In this document: positions 1 through 8,592 of the stretch, one piece after another
Numbering within the stretch: the first letter of the stretch is position 1
Layout: every line of letters starts with the position of its first letter
Notes under the pieces: generated by a model
Databases searched by the model: none
Told to the model about the DNA's origin: nothing
What the model saw: only the letters and a program-made list of their open reading frames with translations
IMG/VR virus record: IMGVR_UViG_3300048111_000040
Coordinates: 1-57,647 of that record
From: a virus
Reading direction: 5' to 3' (one strand)
Length of the DNA: 57,647 bases
Position numbers and translations under genes: made by a program

Positions 1-2
1 AC

Positions 3-284
3 CCTCATGCCGCCAAGTTGAGAGAACAAAACCTTGCGAAGTTGTTCGGTGAGACTGCGTTTGAGAAAGTTGTTTGTCTTGACACTGGTGCTGACAAGGA
101 CGAGGCGTTAGAACCTTACCGTGACAGCAACTTCGTCTGGATTGAAGACAAGGTTGAGAACGCAGAAGTCGGTGATAAATTAGGTCTAGATAGTATACTA
201 ATAGAACATGCCTATAACATGGACAACAAAGATTTCCCTCTAATGAAAGACTGGAAGGAGGTCTACAACTATTTGGAGGGCTAA
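3..284 (+). CDS. HAD-like phosphatase/nucleotidase, C-terminal fragment
   Basis: The frame is open to the left edge of the window, so only the C-terminal part (about 94 residues) is present. The stretch F-V-W-I-E-D-K followed by a G-L-D-S-I-L-I-E-H-A-Y-N segment resembles motif IV and the closing strand of haloacid-dehalogenase phosphatases, where an E-D pair helps bind the catalytic magnesium. Phage proteins of this kind are often annotated as 5'-nucleotidase-like. The catalytic D-x-D motif would lie upstream, outside the window. The stop codon abuts the GTG start of the carbamoyltransferase, so the two are probably co-transcribed. The substrate cannot be told from this fragment. Confidence 0.5.
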   Translation, partial: PHAAKLREQNLAKLFGETAFEKVVCLDTGADKDEALEPYRDSNFVWIEDKVENAEVGDKLGLDSILIEHAYNMDNKDFPLMKDWKEVYNYLEG

Positions 285-1709
285 GTGCCTAAGCGATTTA
301 CAGGATATTCTCATGGTTATCATGATGCAGCTTTATCGATCATCAATGAAGATGGTGTGGTAGAGTTTGCATCACATGCAGAAAGGTTTAGTGGACGGAA
401 GAACGATCCTATAATACCTTCTTCCTTATGGGAATACAAAAAAGACACCGACCACCTTTCTTTCTATGAAGAGTCGGGAAGAGAATCACCTCTTCAACCA
501 CCTACTGATAAATATTACTCCCACCACGTCTCACATTGTGCAGGCGCATTCTATACTCGTCCTTGGAAAGACCGAGAGTCCACGGTCATGGTATCTATTG
601 ATGGCATCGGTGAACATCAATGCGCTCTTATTCTAGACAACAACTTCAAAGTCATACGAGAATATCACTACCCTAAATCCGTGGGATTGGTGTATACGGA
701 TTGTACTAAAGCATTGGGTCTTAGACCACTTGAAGACGAGTATGTCGTTATGGGTTTAAGTTCCTATGCAGATCCCGATCAGACTATTGTCAATAATATC
801 AAAAAATGGTATGACGACTTTCCACTCATTAATCCAAATGTAGAAGCGGGATTAATCATAGATGGTAGAATCGAACAACCTGACGAAGATCGTATGTACA
901 TGACTCGATACCTAGACGAGTTAGTTGAATCTGGCGTTGAACACGCTGTTATTGCGGCCAGTGTCCAATCATTCGCTGAGTATGCGATAATGGATATCAT
1001 GAAAGAGGCACGTAAACACGGTAGTAAACTCGTCTACTCTGGAGGATGCGCCCAGAATGTTGTTATCAATTCAAGACTGCCTGAACTATTCGATGAGGTA
1101 CATATTGCAGTATCGCCTACAGATGCTGGTTCTTCGTTAGGATGTGCAGCTCATTCATGGAGTCAACATACAGGAAAAGATCAACTCATATGGACTCCTT
1201 ACCTTGGTTATAATATTGATCGAGAAGTAAACCCCAAGGAAGTAGTCGATCACCTCTTAGAACACAAAGTATGCGGTCTGGCGAACGGTAGGGCAGAGTT
1301 TGGGCCTCGTGCGTTAGGTAACCGATCTCTAATCGCAGATGTTCGTTATGATGTAAAGGATACTGTGAACACTATCAAACAGAGACAGAAGTATCGTCCA
1401 TTCGCCCCTGCTATTTTAGAAGAGTATGCAGATCAATACTTTGAAGGGCCTATGAATGAATACATGCAGTACACATCTAAGGCACTCCACGACTACAAGT
1501 CTGTCACGCATGTAGACGGAACCGCACGAGTACAGATAGTGAAGAAAGACTGTCAGTCTGTATTTCGCAAAGTGATTGAAGAGTACTACGAAAGAACAGG
1601 AGTTCCGATGTTACTAAATACTAGTCTCAACATTAGGGGACGACCTATGGTGAATAACGAACATGATGCTAGGTTGTGGGAACAAAAATATAAAGTAAAG
1701 GTATTTTAA
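285..1709 (+). CDS. NodU/CmcH-family carbamoyltransferase
   Basis: This 474-residue protein has the hallmarks of NodU/CmcH O-carbamoyltransferases, which move a carbamoyl group from carbamoyl phosphate to a sugar or antibiotic hydroxyl. An H-D-A-A-L-S segment lies near the N terminus, the H80-H-V-S-H84 metal/substrate motif follows, and E-F-G-P-R-A-L-G-N-R-S, R-P-F-A-P-A and L-L-N-T-S-L-N motifs lie in the C-terminal YrdC-like half. The GTG start at 285 is preceded by a GGAG Shine-Dalgarno. Its length is somewhat short for the family (about 550-600). Next to many glycosyltransferases, its likely role is carbamoylating a glycan. The acceptor is unknown. Confidence 0.85.
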   Translation: MPKRFTGYSHGYHDAALSIINEDGVVEFASHAERFSGRKNDPIIPSSLWEYKKDTDHLSFYEESGRESPLQPPTDKYYSHHVSHCAGAFYTRPWKDRESTVMVSIDGIGEHQCALILDNNFKVIREYHYPKSVGLVYTDCTKALGLRPLEDEYVVMGLSSYADPDQTIVNNIKKWYDDFPLINPNVEAGLIIDGRIEQPDEDRMYMTRYLDELVESGVEHAVIAASVQSFAEYAIMDIMKEARKHGSKLVYSGGCAQNVVINSRLPELFDEVHIAVSPTDAGSSLGCAAHSWSQHTGKDQLIWTPYLGYNIDREVNPKEVVDHLLEHKVCGLANGRAEFGPRALGNRSLIADVRYDVKDTVNTIKQRQKYRPFAPAILEEYADQYFEGPMNEYMQYTSKALHDYKSVTHVDGTARVQIVKKDCQSVFRKVIEEYYERTGVPMLLNTSLNIRGRPMVNNEHDARLWEQKYKVKVF

Positions 1710-2039
1710 ATGAGCGAAGAAGAAAAGAAAGAAACTATGTTTCATCCTGCCGATTCAAACGGTGACGGAAAGGTAAGCGAAGAAGAAGAAAGACTGTATC
1801 TAGAGTTCAAACGTAAAGAACTAGAGGATGCAGATGCTATGCGTGATGCACAACGCAACATGACGTGGTTTGCTCTAGGTGGATTGTTGTTATATCCATT
1901 CGCAGTAGTGACCGCATCTTTGATTGGTCTAGATCAAGCACAAAAAACACTAGGTGACATGGCTCCAACATACTTTGTTGCTGTTGCTGGTATCGTTGCT
2001 GCATTCTTTGGTACGCAAAACTTCGGTAAGAAAAAGTAA
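1710..2039 (+). CDS. EF-hand protein with two membrane segments
   Basis: The 109-residue product contains one complete EF-hand calcium loop, D15-S-N17-G-D19-G-K-V-S-E-E-E26, with acidic or polar residues at all usual ligand positions. A charged helix follows, then two hydrophobic stretches (about residues 52-74 and 86-103) that should span the membrane, and a short basic tail. The start codon directly follows the upstream stop. Small two-helix proteins in phages can be holins, but an EF-hand is not a usual holin feature, so I leave the function open. A calcium-sensing membrane protein is the plain reading. Confidence 0.7.
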   Translation: MSEEEKKETMFHPADSNGDGKVSEEEERLYLEFKRKELEDADAMRDAQRNMTWFALGGLLLYPFAVVTASLIGLDQAQKTLGDMAPTYFVAVAGIVAAFFGTQNFGKKK

Positions 2040-2042
2040 TAG

Positions 2043-3023
2043 ATGGGACAAAAAACCCTGACGGTCAAATGGCGTGGAACCATTGGATTAGGTGATTGTA
2101 TGATGGCGCTTAATTGCGCCCATCATTATGCGTGGCATACAGGATATAAAATAAAACTTATAATGCATTGGGATCACGATGTTGACTACTTGCATCACTT
2201 CGAAGAAGAAGAGACTATCGTGGATAGAATGCAATACATCCACAAATTCTATCTACACAGAGATCAAGTGACCATTTCTCATGAATTTAATCATCGGGGC
2301 GATTTTTATTATGAAAAAGAGTTACTCGAAATAAAAGATAAGAACCGATATGAATTTGAGAATCATTTCTATCACAATGATGCGAAACCTCCACCAAATT
2401 TATGGGCGTTTGATCTCGATCTTACTTCTAATAAGAAATATATTGATCTGAAGTTAGTTAAAACAAAATATATTAATAATAAGGTTGTTATATGGAGACC
2501 TTTACATAACGCTGAAATTGCAAGAAGTTGGAAAAGAAAGTTGACAAATAGTGATTGGGATGTTATAATAACTAAACTCCGCCAAGCGGGATTACACGTA
2601 GTTGAACTTACTTACAGAACACCAATAAGAGAAGCGATGTTTCACTTACAAACATGTAGACTAAGTCTAAGTTACGATGGTATGTGGCACTACGTAGCTA
2701 GAAACCTTTGTATTCCTATGTCTATTGTCTCATCATCGCCCATAACTAAATATCATACACCTAATAGTGTATGTGCGATACTTAGTCATTCTTATAGAAA
2801 AAATCCTAATATTTGGAAGACTGTTGAAACCCAAAAGAATTTAGCGAATTTTTTAGGTGAAACAAAAAAACTAAGTATGCAAAATAAAAAAATGGTGAAA
2901 GGTTTCCGTAAATTTAAATCTCTGTCACACATGATTTCATTCTGGAGAAAACCTAAGAAAGGCCCTACACTTTTAGACAAAGATCACAGAGAGCTTCCAA
3001 AAAGGAAGAAAAAGAAAAAATGA
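2043..3023 (+). CDS. GT9-like (heptosyltransferase-type) glycosyltransferase
   Basis: The 326-residue product starts with W-R-G-T-I-G-L-G-D18, like the G-x-G-D loop that opens GT-B heptosyltransferases. Near residues 208-235 it has a L-S-Y-D-G-M-W-H-Y-V-A-R-N-L-C-I-P segment matching the family's 'D-x-G-x-x-H-x-A-x-x-x-x-x-P' donor-binding region. This suggests transfer of a sugar from a nucleotide donor, as in LPS core building, though overall similarity is weak. The C terminus is strongly basic (K-R-K-K-K-K-K). The gene is very AT-rich and its end overlaps the next start by four bases (ATGA). Alternative: a degenerate GT-B protein without activity. Confidence 0.5.
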   Translation: MGQKTLTVKWRGTIGLGDCMMALNCAHHYAWHTGYKIKLIMHWDHDVDYLHHFEEEETIVDRMQYIHKFYLHRDQVTISHEFNHRGDFYYEKELLEIKDKNRYEFENHFYHNDAKPPPNLWAFDLDLTSNKKYIDLKLVKTKYINNKVVIWRPLHNAEIARSWKRKLTNSDWDVIITKLRQAGLHVVELTYRTPIREAMFHLQTCRLSLSYDGMWHYVARNLCIPMSIVSSSPITKYHTPNSVCAILSHSYRKNPNIWKTVETQKNLANFLGETKKLSMQNKKMVKGFRKFKSLSHMISFWRKPKKGPTLLDKDHRELPKRKKKKK

Positions 3024-3982
3024 ATATAGATAGAGCGGTAATCGAAATCAATGGAGGGTGTAACTACTCTTGTACGATGTGTCCACAGGACGTGCGTACT
3101 GGTGGTAGAGACAAACGTTTCCTACGCAAGATGAACTTGTTAGAGTTTGAAGACAATGTTCGTGATTGCGCTCAACATGGATTACGTGTTGTCAATCTAG
3201 AGGGGAGTGGTGAACCTACACTGAATCGTAACCTACCTGAGTACATTAAGATCGTTAAGAAGTATGGCGCCAAGTGTTTCATGTTCTCTAACGGTTTCCG
3301 TATGGAAGGCGACTTCATGAAGAAGTGTGTAGACGCTGGTCTAGACTTCTATCGTTTCTCTTTTATTGGATACAACAAGGAGAAGTATAACGAATGGATG
3401 CACAATACCGTAGGCGGTAACTTCGACCTGATCACCAAGAACATACGTGAGATGCAAGAGTATGTAGAAGAGACTGGTTCTGATTGTGTTGTGGCGACCT
3501 ACCATCTAATTACCGACAATGACAATGTAGATAATGAACTTGAGTCGTATGTTAAGTTGGTAGATGATCTGGGGGTGAAGACCGAGATCTGGAAGATGCA
3601 CAACTGGTCTGGTGTCTATGACCCAAAACAGAATACACGTAAAGGTAAGACCAAGACATGTGGTCGTCCATTCTCACCTGACGTTGTGATTCGGGCAGGT
3701 GGACTTGATGGTAAGACTGGTGCGGTTGCACCTTGTTGTCAAGTACTGGGACAAGACGAAGAGGCAGTACTGGGTCATACGTCCGAGAATACTATCAAAG
3801 AGATCTGGGATGGGCCTGAGTACACAGAGTTACGTGATCAACATACCACAGGGGATTATCCTGATTATTGTAAATCATGTGATTTTTTGCTTGACGATCC
3901 TGAAGTTTTAGTGTATACTAACCACGAACGAGACTTAATGAAAATGCACGGAACTGAGTTTGATCTAGATGACTACCGATAA
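3020..3982 (+). CDS. radical SAM/SPASM-domain enzyme
   Basis: The 320-residue protein carries the radical SAM cluster motif C14-N-Y-S-C18-T-M-C21 at its N terminus, followed by a G-S-G-E-P-T segment typical of the SAM-binding region. A C-terminal SPASM-like region has C-G-R-P-F, P-C-C-Q and Y-C-K-S-C cysteines able to hold auxiliary iron-sulfur clusters. Such enzymes carry out radical chemistry on peptides or sugars. In a glycan locus a modified sugar or a nearby peptide is the likely substrate, but this is inference. The gene is clearly less AT-rich than both neighbours. It overlaps the preceding gene by four bases and the next by fourteen. Confidence 0.85.
   Translation: MNIDRAVIEINGGCNYSCTMCPQDVRTGGRDKRFLRKMNLLEFEDNVRDCAQHGLRVVNLEGSGEPTLNRNLPEYIKIVKKYGAKCFMFSNGFRMEGDFMKKCVDAGLDFYRFSFIGYNKEKYNEWMHNTVGGNFDLITKNIREMQEYVEETGSDCVVATYHLITDNDNVDNELESYVKLVDDLGVKTEIWKMHNWSGVYDPKQNTRKGKTKTCGRPFSPDVVIRAGGLDGKTGAVAPCCQVLGQDEEAVLGHTSENTIKEIWDGPEYTELRDQHTTGDYPDYCKSCDFLLDDPEVLVYTNHERDLMKMHGTEFDLDDYR
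3891..3919 (+). promoter_or_regulatory. possible internal sigma-70 promoter
   Basis: TTGACG (3891-3896) and TATACT (3914-3919) are separated by 17 bases inside the 3' end of the radical SAM gene. They would start transcription about 42 bases before the AT-rich glycosyltransferase pair at 3969 and 5450. Each box has one mismatch to consensus, so this could be chance. Confidence 0.35.
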
Positions 3983-5453
3983 ACCAAAAGTAATTATTAT
4001 ACGTAATAAAGGGGTTCCTAGTTCAGAAAGTATTGCTAAACAAACTGCTAGGAGTTGGAAAAGATTCGGATACAAGACAGAATTTTTTGATGCCATAACT
4101 CCCAAAGATATTGATCGTTCCCCAGATCGATATAATTATTTAGATTTTGGTGATGAGATATTACCAAACAGATCCCAATATAGAAGAAAATCAAATTCCA
4201 CCAATTGTTACGCTCCTTTAAAAAATGGTTTAGTATCAGATTATAAAGAAAATTGGTATTGTAGAAAAATAAGTCAAACTGAAAAGGCTGTTTACTATTC
4301 TCACATTGAAGCTTTGAAGTTAGTGGAAGAAAGAAAAAAACCACATTTTATTGTAGAACATGATGGTATGATATTAAAAAATCCTGAAGATTTAAACTAT
4401 AAACTATATCAATATATTCAGATCAGTCATTGCATTTTAAGAGGGGCTTACTGGCACCCATCGATGGTTAACAGGATTTTGTGGTTTGTTAAAAGATTTA
4501 GTTTGGGGATCAAGACAAGACCTAGAAATTTTTCAAAGGTAGTAGGTTATGCCCACGGACTTCAGAATGCTGATGGTTGGATAACCACGATCTTACGTTA
4601 TATGATATTAGCTGAATACAAAAAATTATTCAGTAAAACAGTCATGTCGGATAATTTCATGAAAAGGTTTGCTAAAAAAAATATACATTTGAATGATTTT
4701 GTCAAACATTTTGAAGATTCTTATAACCTAGATAATCCTTACATAATTGTCCAAAGAAATAATATGCCAGGGTTGATCGATCATCACAATCATGTAAAGG
4801 TAAAGAATAAAATTGCAGTCATGGTTAATGGTCACATTCCTAATTTTTCGGCTACGAAAACGCCCGCCGTAATGGAAACTATTTGGAATATAAAAGTTAA
4901 TTTCAAAAATTGTGACATATACTGGCAGACATGGGACACACCAGAACAAAGAGAGATTGTTAAAAAATTTCAGATTCATCATATCACAAATGTTAAGTTC
5001 GTTCCACTTCCCGACTCAGTAAATATTAATTCTAATATTTCGCAACGTATTAGTTTTGCAAAACAGTGGGAAAGAATCCCAAAACTTTATGATTATTATG
5101 TGAAGACTAGATGGGATCTCTATTCTGGAGCTTGCGATAGTAGTTTAATAAACAATGATATTATGAAGTTAGCGAAAGATCGAGTAGTAGGAATAGGATT
5201 ACAAGCAAATAAGGGAGACAAGCGAACAACACGCAAAATAATTAATAGTGGTCACTACTGCGTTATTGATAGTATGGTTAGTGAAGGAATAGTGTGTGAT
5301 GATTGTATAATTTTTAAAAAAAGTGATATGGATGGTGTGAGTACAGATCAACCAATTAATAAAGATGAGTGGCATGAAATACTTTGTCAAAAAAGAGACT
5401 ATGTTAATATTGATGGTATCTTTGCTTTGTGGGAACATGTTGAAAACATATGA
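3969..5453 (+). CDS. two-module glycosyltransferase: GT25-like plus R-x-R-W-D module
   Basis: The 494-residue protein has two parts. Residues 1 to about 240 resemble GT25 (LPS glycosyltransferase) proteins: a V-I-I-I-R-N opening, T-E-F-F-D-A-I-T-P, Y-Y-S-H-I-E, and an acidic E130-H-D132 site. From about residue 279 a second module begins with I-A-V-M-V-N-G, includes D-I-Y-W-Q-T-W-D, and carries V-K-T-R381-W-D383. That module is the same family as the four stand-alone proteins encoded at 9944-13069. The gene is very AT-rich (16 G/C in the 60 bases at 4201-4260). It shares an exact 43-base block with its downstream paralogue and overlaps it by ATGA. Substrates are unknown. Confidence 0.6.
   Translation: MTTDKPKVIIIRNKGVPSSESIAKQTARSWKRFGYKTEFFDAITPKDIDRSPDRYNYLDFGDEILPNRSQYRRKSNSTNCYAPLKNGLVSDYKENWYCRKISQTEKAVYYSHIEALKLVEERKKPHFIVEHDGMILKNPEDLNYKLYQYIQISHCILRGAYWHPSMVNRILWFVKRFSLGIKTRPRNFSKVVGYAHGLQNADGWITTILRYMILAEYKKLFSKTVMSDNFMKRFAKKNIHLNDFVKHFEDSYNLDNPYIIVQRNNMPGLIDHHNHVKVKNKIAVMVNGHIPNFSATKTPAVMETIWNIKVNFKNCDIYWQTWDTPEQREIVKKFQIHHITNVKFVPLPDSVNINSNISQRISFAKQWERIPKLYDYYVKTRWDLYSGACDSSLINNDIMKLAKDRVVGIGLQANKGDKRTTRKIINSGHYCVIDSMVSEGIVCDDCIIFKKSDMDGVSTDQPINKDEWHEILCQKRDYVNIDGIFALWEHVENI
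4910..4952 (+). repeat. 43-base direct repeat, copy 1
   Basis: These 43 bases recur without mismatch at 6358-6400, inside the paralogous next gene. They encode the C-D-I-Y-W-Q-T-W-D-T-P-E-Q-R core of the second module. The flanking DNA of the two genes is clearly diverged, so the identity points to recent gene conversion or strong constraint. Confidence 0.9.
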
Positions 5454-7159
5454 CTTTACCAGTAATCATTATACGTGACAAGAACGATCCAAAATCCGAT
5501 AAACTTTCAAAGATAACCAGAGATTCTTGGGAAAAGTTTGGTTACGTAACTGAGTTTTTTGATGCAATAACACCAAATGATTTGGAAAAGTATAATTATT
5601 TGGATTTTGGTAATGAACTATTGCCACACAAATTAGAGTATATATCTAAACAGGCTATAGATCTTGGACTGAAACTTACAGAACCGAGTGAACGTTACAA
5701 ACCGTTGAAAGGATCGGACGGTAAGTTTTATAATAGAGTTATATCAGATACCGCAAAATCAGTTTACTATTCTCACGTAGAGGTTTGGAAACTTATTTCC
5801 AAGAGAAATTGCCCACATATAGTGGTGGATCATGACATGGTGATCACTAACGAATTGCCTGACATGCAATTGTTTGAGTTCTATCAGTTTGGAGAAGCAA
5901 CGGTTCATTGTAGTTATTACACTCCCTATATAATAAACAAGATATTATCTGTCATCGAAAACTTTAGTTTATCTGACCCAATTAGAATCAGTGAAAATGG
6001 TGAGGTTAGTAAATTAAAAAATATTGATGGATATTTGACGAGAATTTTGTTACATTTGATATGGAAAGATCCTTCCTTACAAAATAGATTATGTTTTGCA
6101 ATTGGGTCTATGGTTTATAAATTAAATCATATCAGAAAAGACCGTCATAGTTTATTTTATGACAATGAGAGATGGTCAAACTCTAAGTATGTTTTAGATG
6201 TTTCTAAAAAAGAAAATGCGGTATACGCCACAGTACATCATGAAAAATTTCGAGTTGCAAAAAAAGTTGCTGTAATGGTAAATGGGATGATTCCAAAGTA
6301 CATCAGCACAGATCAAATTAAGGACTCGGTACAAAGATTACGGATGAAATTTCAAGGTTGTGACATATACTGGCAGACATGGGACACACCAGAACAAAGA
6401 AAACTTGTTTACGAAGCGGTCGGCGACAAAATAAAAGTTGAGTTTGTAAAACCACCACCAAAATGTTCTTACAATCCATATAGTTTGGTAAATGAGGAAA
6501 TAGACGAAAAATACTGGCTTGGACTGATCAGATTCGAACAAAGTGGTAAAAAACAAAAAGTCCATTCTCACACTTCTGCTTGTAATCAACAACTGTCGTT
6601 TTGGGAACAATGGAAACGTATTCCCAAAGATTACGACTATTACGTTAAAACTCGATGGGACATATATTTTAATGACAATCTTCCGTTAAAAGAACTGTAT
6701 GCGTTGGCAGATGATAGTGTTATAGGGTTATCTTCCCCTACTAGAAGATCAAGCAACAGTAAACTCAGTGTTAGTTTTAGGGGAATAGACGCAAGAAAAA
6801 ACTGGGATGAGTGGTGTAAAAGAGTTAAAAAGAAAAGAGACATCTATAAACATTATATAGATAGTCCTTTCTACTGTGTAATTGGCGAGGACACTTTAAG
6901 TGAAGGAGGTCGCACGAATCATCCTATTTGGAATAATTTTTTATCGGATATGATGATCATTTTCAAAAAAAGTGATATGGAAGACATTGATGTTTCTAAA
7001 ATGTATGAAGAAAAAAAGTTGTACCCATGTGAGTTTGGTTGGCATCAAATTTTCTGTAACAAAAGACAACATAAGAATGTTGATTTGTTAGTGGCTATTA
7101 AAAGAAATATTATATCAGATGAAAAATTTATAAAATATTGTAGGCGTTTGGGAATTTAA
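5450..7159 (+). CDS. two-module glycosyltransferase, paralogue of the gene at 3969
   Basis: The 569-residue product has the same plan as its upstream neighbour. A GT25-like N-terminal part has V-I-I-I-R-D, T-E-F-F-D-A-I-T-P, Y-Y-S-H-V-E and V-D-H-D in place of E-H-D. A second module from about residue 273 (V-A-V-M-V-N-G ... T-R402-W-D404 ... G-W-H-Q) follows. It is longer by about 75 residues, mostly in inserts within the second module. The ATG lies in an ATGA overlap with the previous stop, implying translational coupling. Low GC sets it apart from the gene at 7165. Probably adds sugars to the same glycan as its paralogue; enzymatic activity is inferred only. Confidence 0.6.
   Translation: MTLPVIIIRDKNDPKSDKLSKITRDSWEKFGYVTEFFDAITPNDLEKYNYLDFGNELLPHKLEYISKQAIDLGLKLTEPSERYKPLKGSDGKFYNRVISDTAKSVYYSHVEVWKLISKRNCPHIVVDHDMVITNELPDMQLFEFYQFGEATVHCSYYTPYIINKILSVIENFSLSDPIRISENGEVSKLKNIDGYLTRILLHLIWKDPSLQNRLCFAIGSMVYKLNHIRKDRHSLFYDNERWSNSKYVLDVSKKENAVYATVHHEKFRVAKKVAVMVNGMIPKYISTDQIKDSVQRLRMKFQGCDIYWQTWDTPEQRKLVYEAVGDKIKVEFVKPPPKCSYNPYSLVNEEIDEKYWLGLIRFEQSGKKQKVHSHTSACNQQLSFWEQWKRIPKDYDYYVKTRWDIYFNDNLPLKELYALADDSVIGLSSPTRRSSNSKLSVSFRGIDARKNWDEWCKRVKKKRDIYKHYIDSPFYCVIGEDTLSEGGRTNHPIWNNFLSDMMIIFKKSDMEDIDVSKMYEEKKLYPCEFGWHQIFCNKRQHKNVDLLVAIKRNIISDEKFIKYCRRLGI
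6358..6400 (+). repeat. 43-base direct repeat, copy 2
   Basis: Exact copy of 4910-4952, within the second module of this paralogue. Sequence identity stops abruptly at both edges. Confidence 0.9.
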
Positions 7160-7164
7160 ATATT

Positions 7165-7956
7165 ATGAAAACATTAGTATATCAAGTATCGGTGAGTAAA
7201 CCCTCTAAGTTATACAACCATTGTATAGAGAGTGTTAAACAGTATTGTGAGAAGTATGGTTTCGACCACCACGTCCAAACCACCCCCAAGATGATGATTC
7301 GTCCTGATCCGTTCTTTTCCAATCGCAGTACAGAGTCATACATGAAGTATGGCGGTTACCTACCCATCTACGAGAAAGAGAATGCGTTCGACATGATGGA
7401 CGGTTATGATCGTCTATTGATTGTTGATGCGGATATCTACATCCGTGAAGATGCACCAAATATTCTAGAAGACTTTGATTGTAACTGTGCGTTTGGAGCT
7501 GTTGCTGAACGTGAGATGGATGTCACCCCCACCTATGCCCAGAAGATCAGAAACTACAGTTCGATGCAGTACAACAATCTGCATTCTGAGAAACTAGATT
7601 TTAAACCAAATCAACTAGGGTTCGAATACTTCAACATGGGTATGATTGTGATCAATGTCGAGAAGTTCAAACCATTCCTGAAAGGTCAGACAGGTAAACA
7701 GTTTATCCAACGGTCAGAGTTCAAAGAGTTTGTTGATGGTATGGGTAACTGGAAGTGGAGTACTGACCAGACACTACTGAACTTCTTTCTGAAGAAATAT
7801 AAAGTCCCTACCAAGCATTTGAGTGGTAAGTGGAACGGACTGTTCAGTGCAGTCAACAACATCAAAGAATGTCACTTTGTTCATTTCTTTCTCAAGAGTA
7901 AGTTACCTAACAACGGTGAGAACGTAGGGGAACTAATGAAAGCGATTGACAAATAA
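7165..7956 (+). CDS. GT-A fold glycosyltransferase with D-x-D motif
   Basis: The 263-residue protein shows a GT-A signature: L-L-I-V-D88-A-D90-I-Y, where the two aspartates would coordinate the metal holding a nucleotide-sugar donor. A later F-N-M-G-M-I-V-I-N segment and W-S-T-D-Q-T-L-L-N-F match the acceptor-side motifs of many bacterial DxD transferases. It starts five bases after the previous stop and uses a less AT-rich composition than that gene. The last bases hold the -35 box of a promoter for the next gene. Sugar and acceptor cannot be told. Confidence 0.7.
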   Translation: MKTLVYQVSVSKPSKLYNHCIESVKQYCEKYGFDHHVQTTPKMMIRPDPFFSNRSTESYMKYGGYLPIYEKENAFDMMDGYDRLLIVDADIYIREDAPNILEDFDCNCAFGAVAEREMDVTPTYAQKIRNYSSMQYNNLHSEKLDFKPNQLGFEYFNMGMIVINVEKFKPFLKGQTGKQFIQRSEFKEFVDGMGNWKWSTDQTLLNFFLKKYKVPTKHLSGKWNGLFSAVNNIKECHFVHFFLKSKLPNNGENVGELMKAIDK

Positions 7957-7974
7957 TCGCCAGTGTGTTATAAT
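7946..7974 (+). promoter_or_regulatory. perfect sigma-70 promoter
   Basis: TTGACA (7946-7951), a 17-base spacer and TATAAT (7969-7974) match the bacterial housekeeping consensus exactly. Transcription would begin near 7981, about 20 bases before the ATG at 8002. It should fire with unmodified host polymerase, so the gene is probably expressed early. Confidence 0.9.
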
Positions 7975-8001
7975 ACACATTAACTACGAGAGGAATATAT
8001 T

Positions 8002-8592
8002 ATGAACGGTTTTAGAAAGTTACAAGCAAGACTTAAAGAAGAAGGATGGTACGTGGGATGGGCGCACTACTGTTGTCAATCATGTGCGTGGATGGATGTA
8101 CCTGATTACTTTGATCCGCATTACGACAAAGACGGATACTTAATCCGTGAAGATAAAGACGGTAACAAGATAGAATACAAAGACGTTGATCTCGCCAAGG
8201 TACTGTTCAATCATTCACAGGATTGTGAGTATGATGTACACGAAGAGTTTATGCAGTCTGAGTTACTTGAAGAAGGAGAAGATGATTTCTTTGAGGAGTT
8301 AGAAGAAGCTCAGTGGGCAGAAGAAGATGGTCAAAAAGGTGCCATGTTAGAAGTCGCCAAGAAGTATGGTGTGGAATCTGTTCTAGAGAATGAACCTGAA
8401 GGATTAATTAAAGAGGGTTCGTTTGTTTGTTTCCCACCAGAGATGCAGAACGAATCGACTTTCTGTTTTAACGGTGACAAAGAAGGCGTAAAGAATTTAA
8501 AGGCGATCATTCCCATCATTGAAGAGTGTGGATGTTCGATACATTGGAACGGTAAGGGCGATACACGTCCTTCCATAAGTTGGGATCTATAG
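8002..8592 (+). CDS. acidic protein of unknown function
   Basis: I do not recognise this 196-residue protein. It is strongly acidic, especially residues 85-110, and carries a cysteine cluster H-Y-C-C-Q-S-C near residue 25 that might bind metal. The C-terminal third ends in a compact segment (G-C-S-I-H-W-N-G). A good Shine-Dalgarno (AGAGGA) and a perfect sigma-70 promoter precede it, so it is one of the few genes in this locus that the host polymerase would read at once. Acidic early phage proteins often bind host factors, but that is speculation here. Its stop overlaps the next GTG start by one base. Confidence 0.75.
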   Translation: MNGFRKLQARLKEEGWYVGWAHYCCQSCAWMDVPDYFDPHYDKDGYLIREDKDGNKIEYKDVDLAKVLFNHSQDCEYDVHEEFMQSELLEEGEDDFFEELEEAQWAEEDGQKGAMLEVAKKYGVESVLENEPEGLIKEGSFVCFPPEMQNESTFCFNGDKEGVKNLKAIIPIIEECGCSIHWNGKGDTRPSISWDL

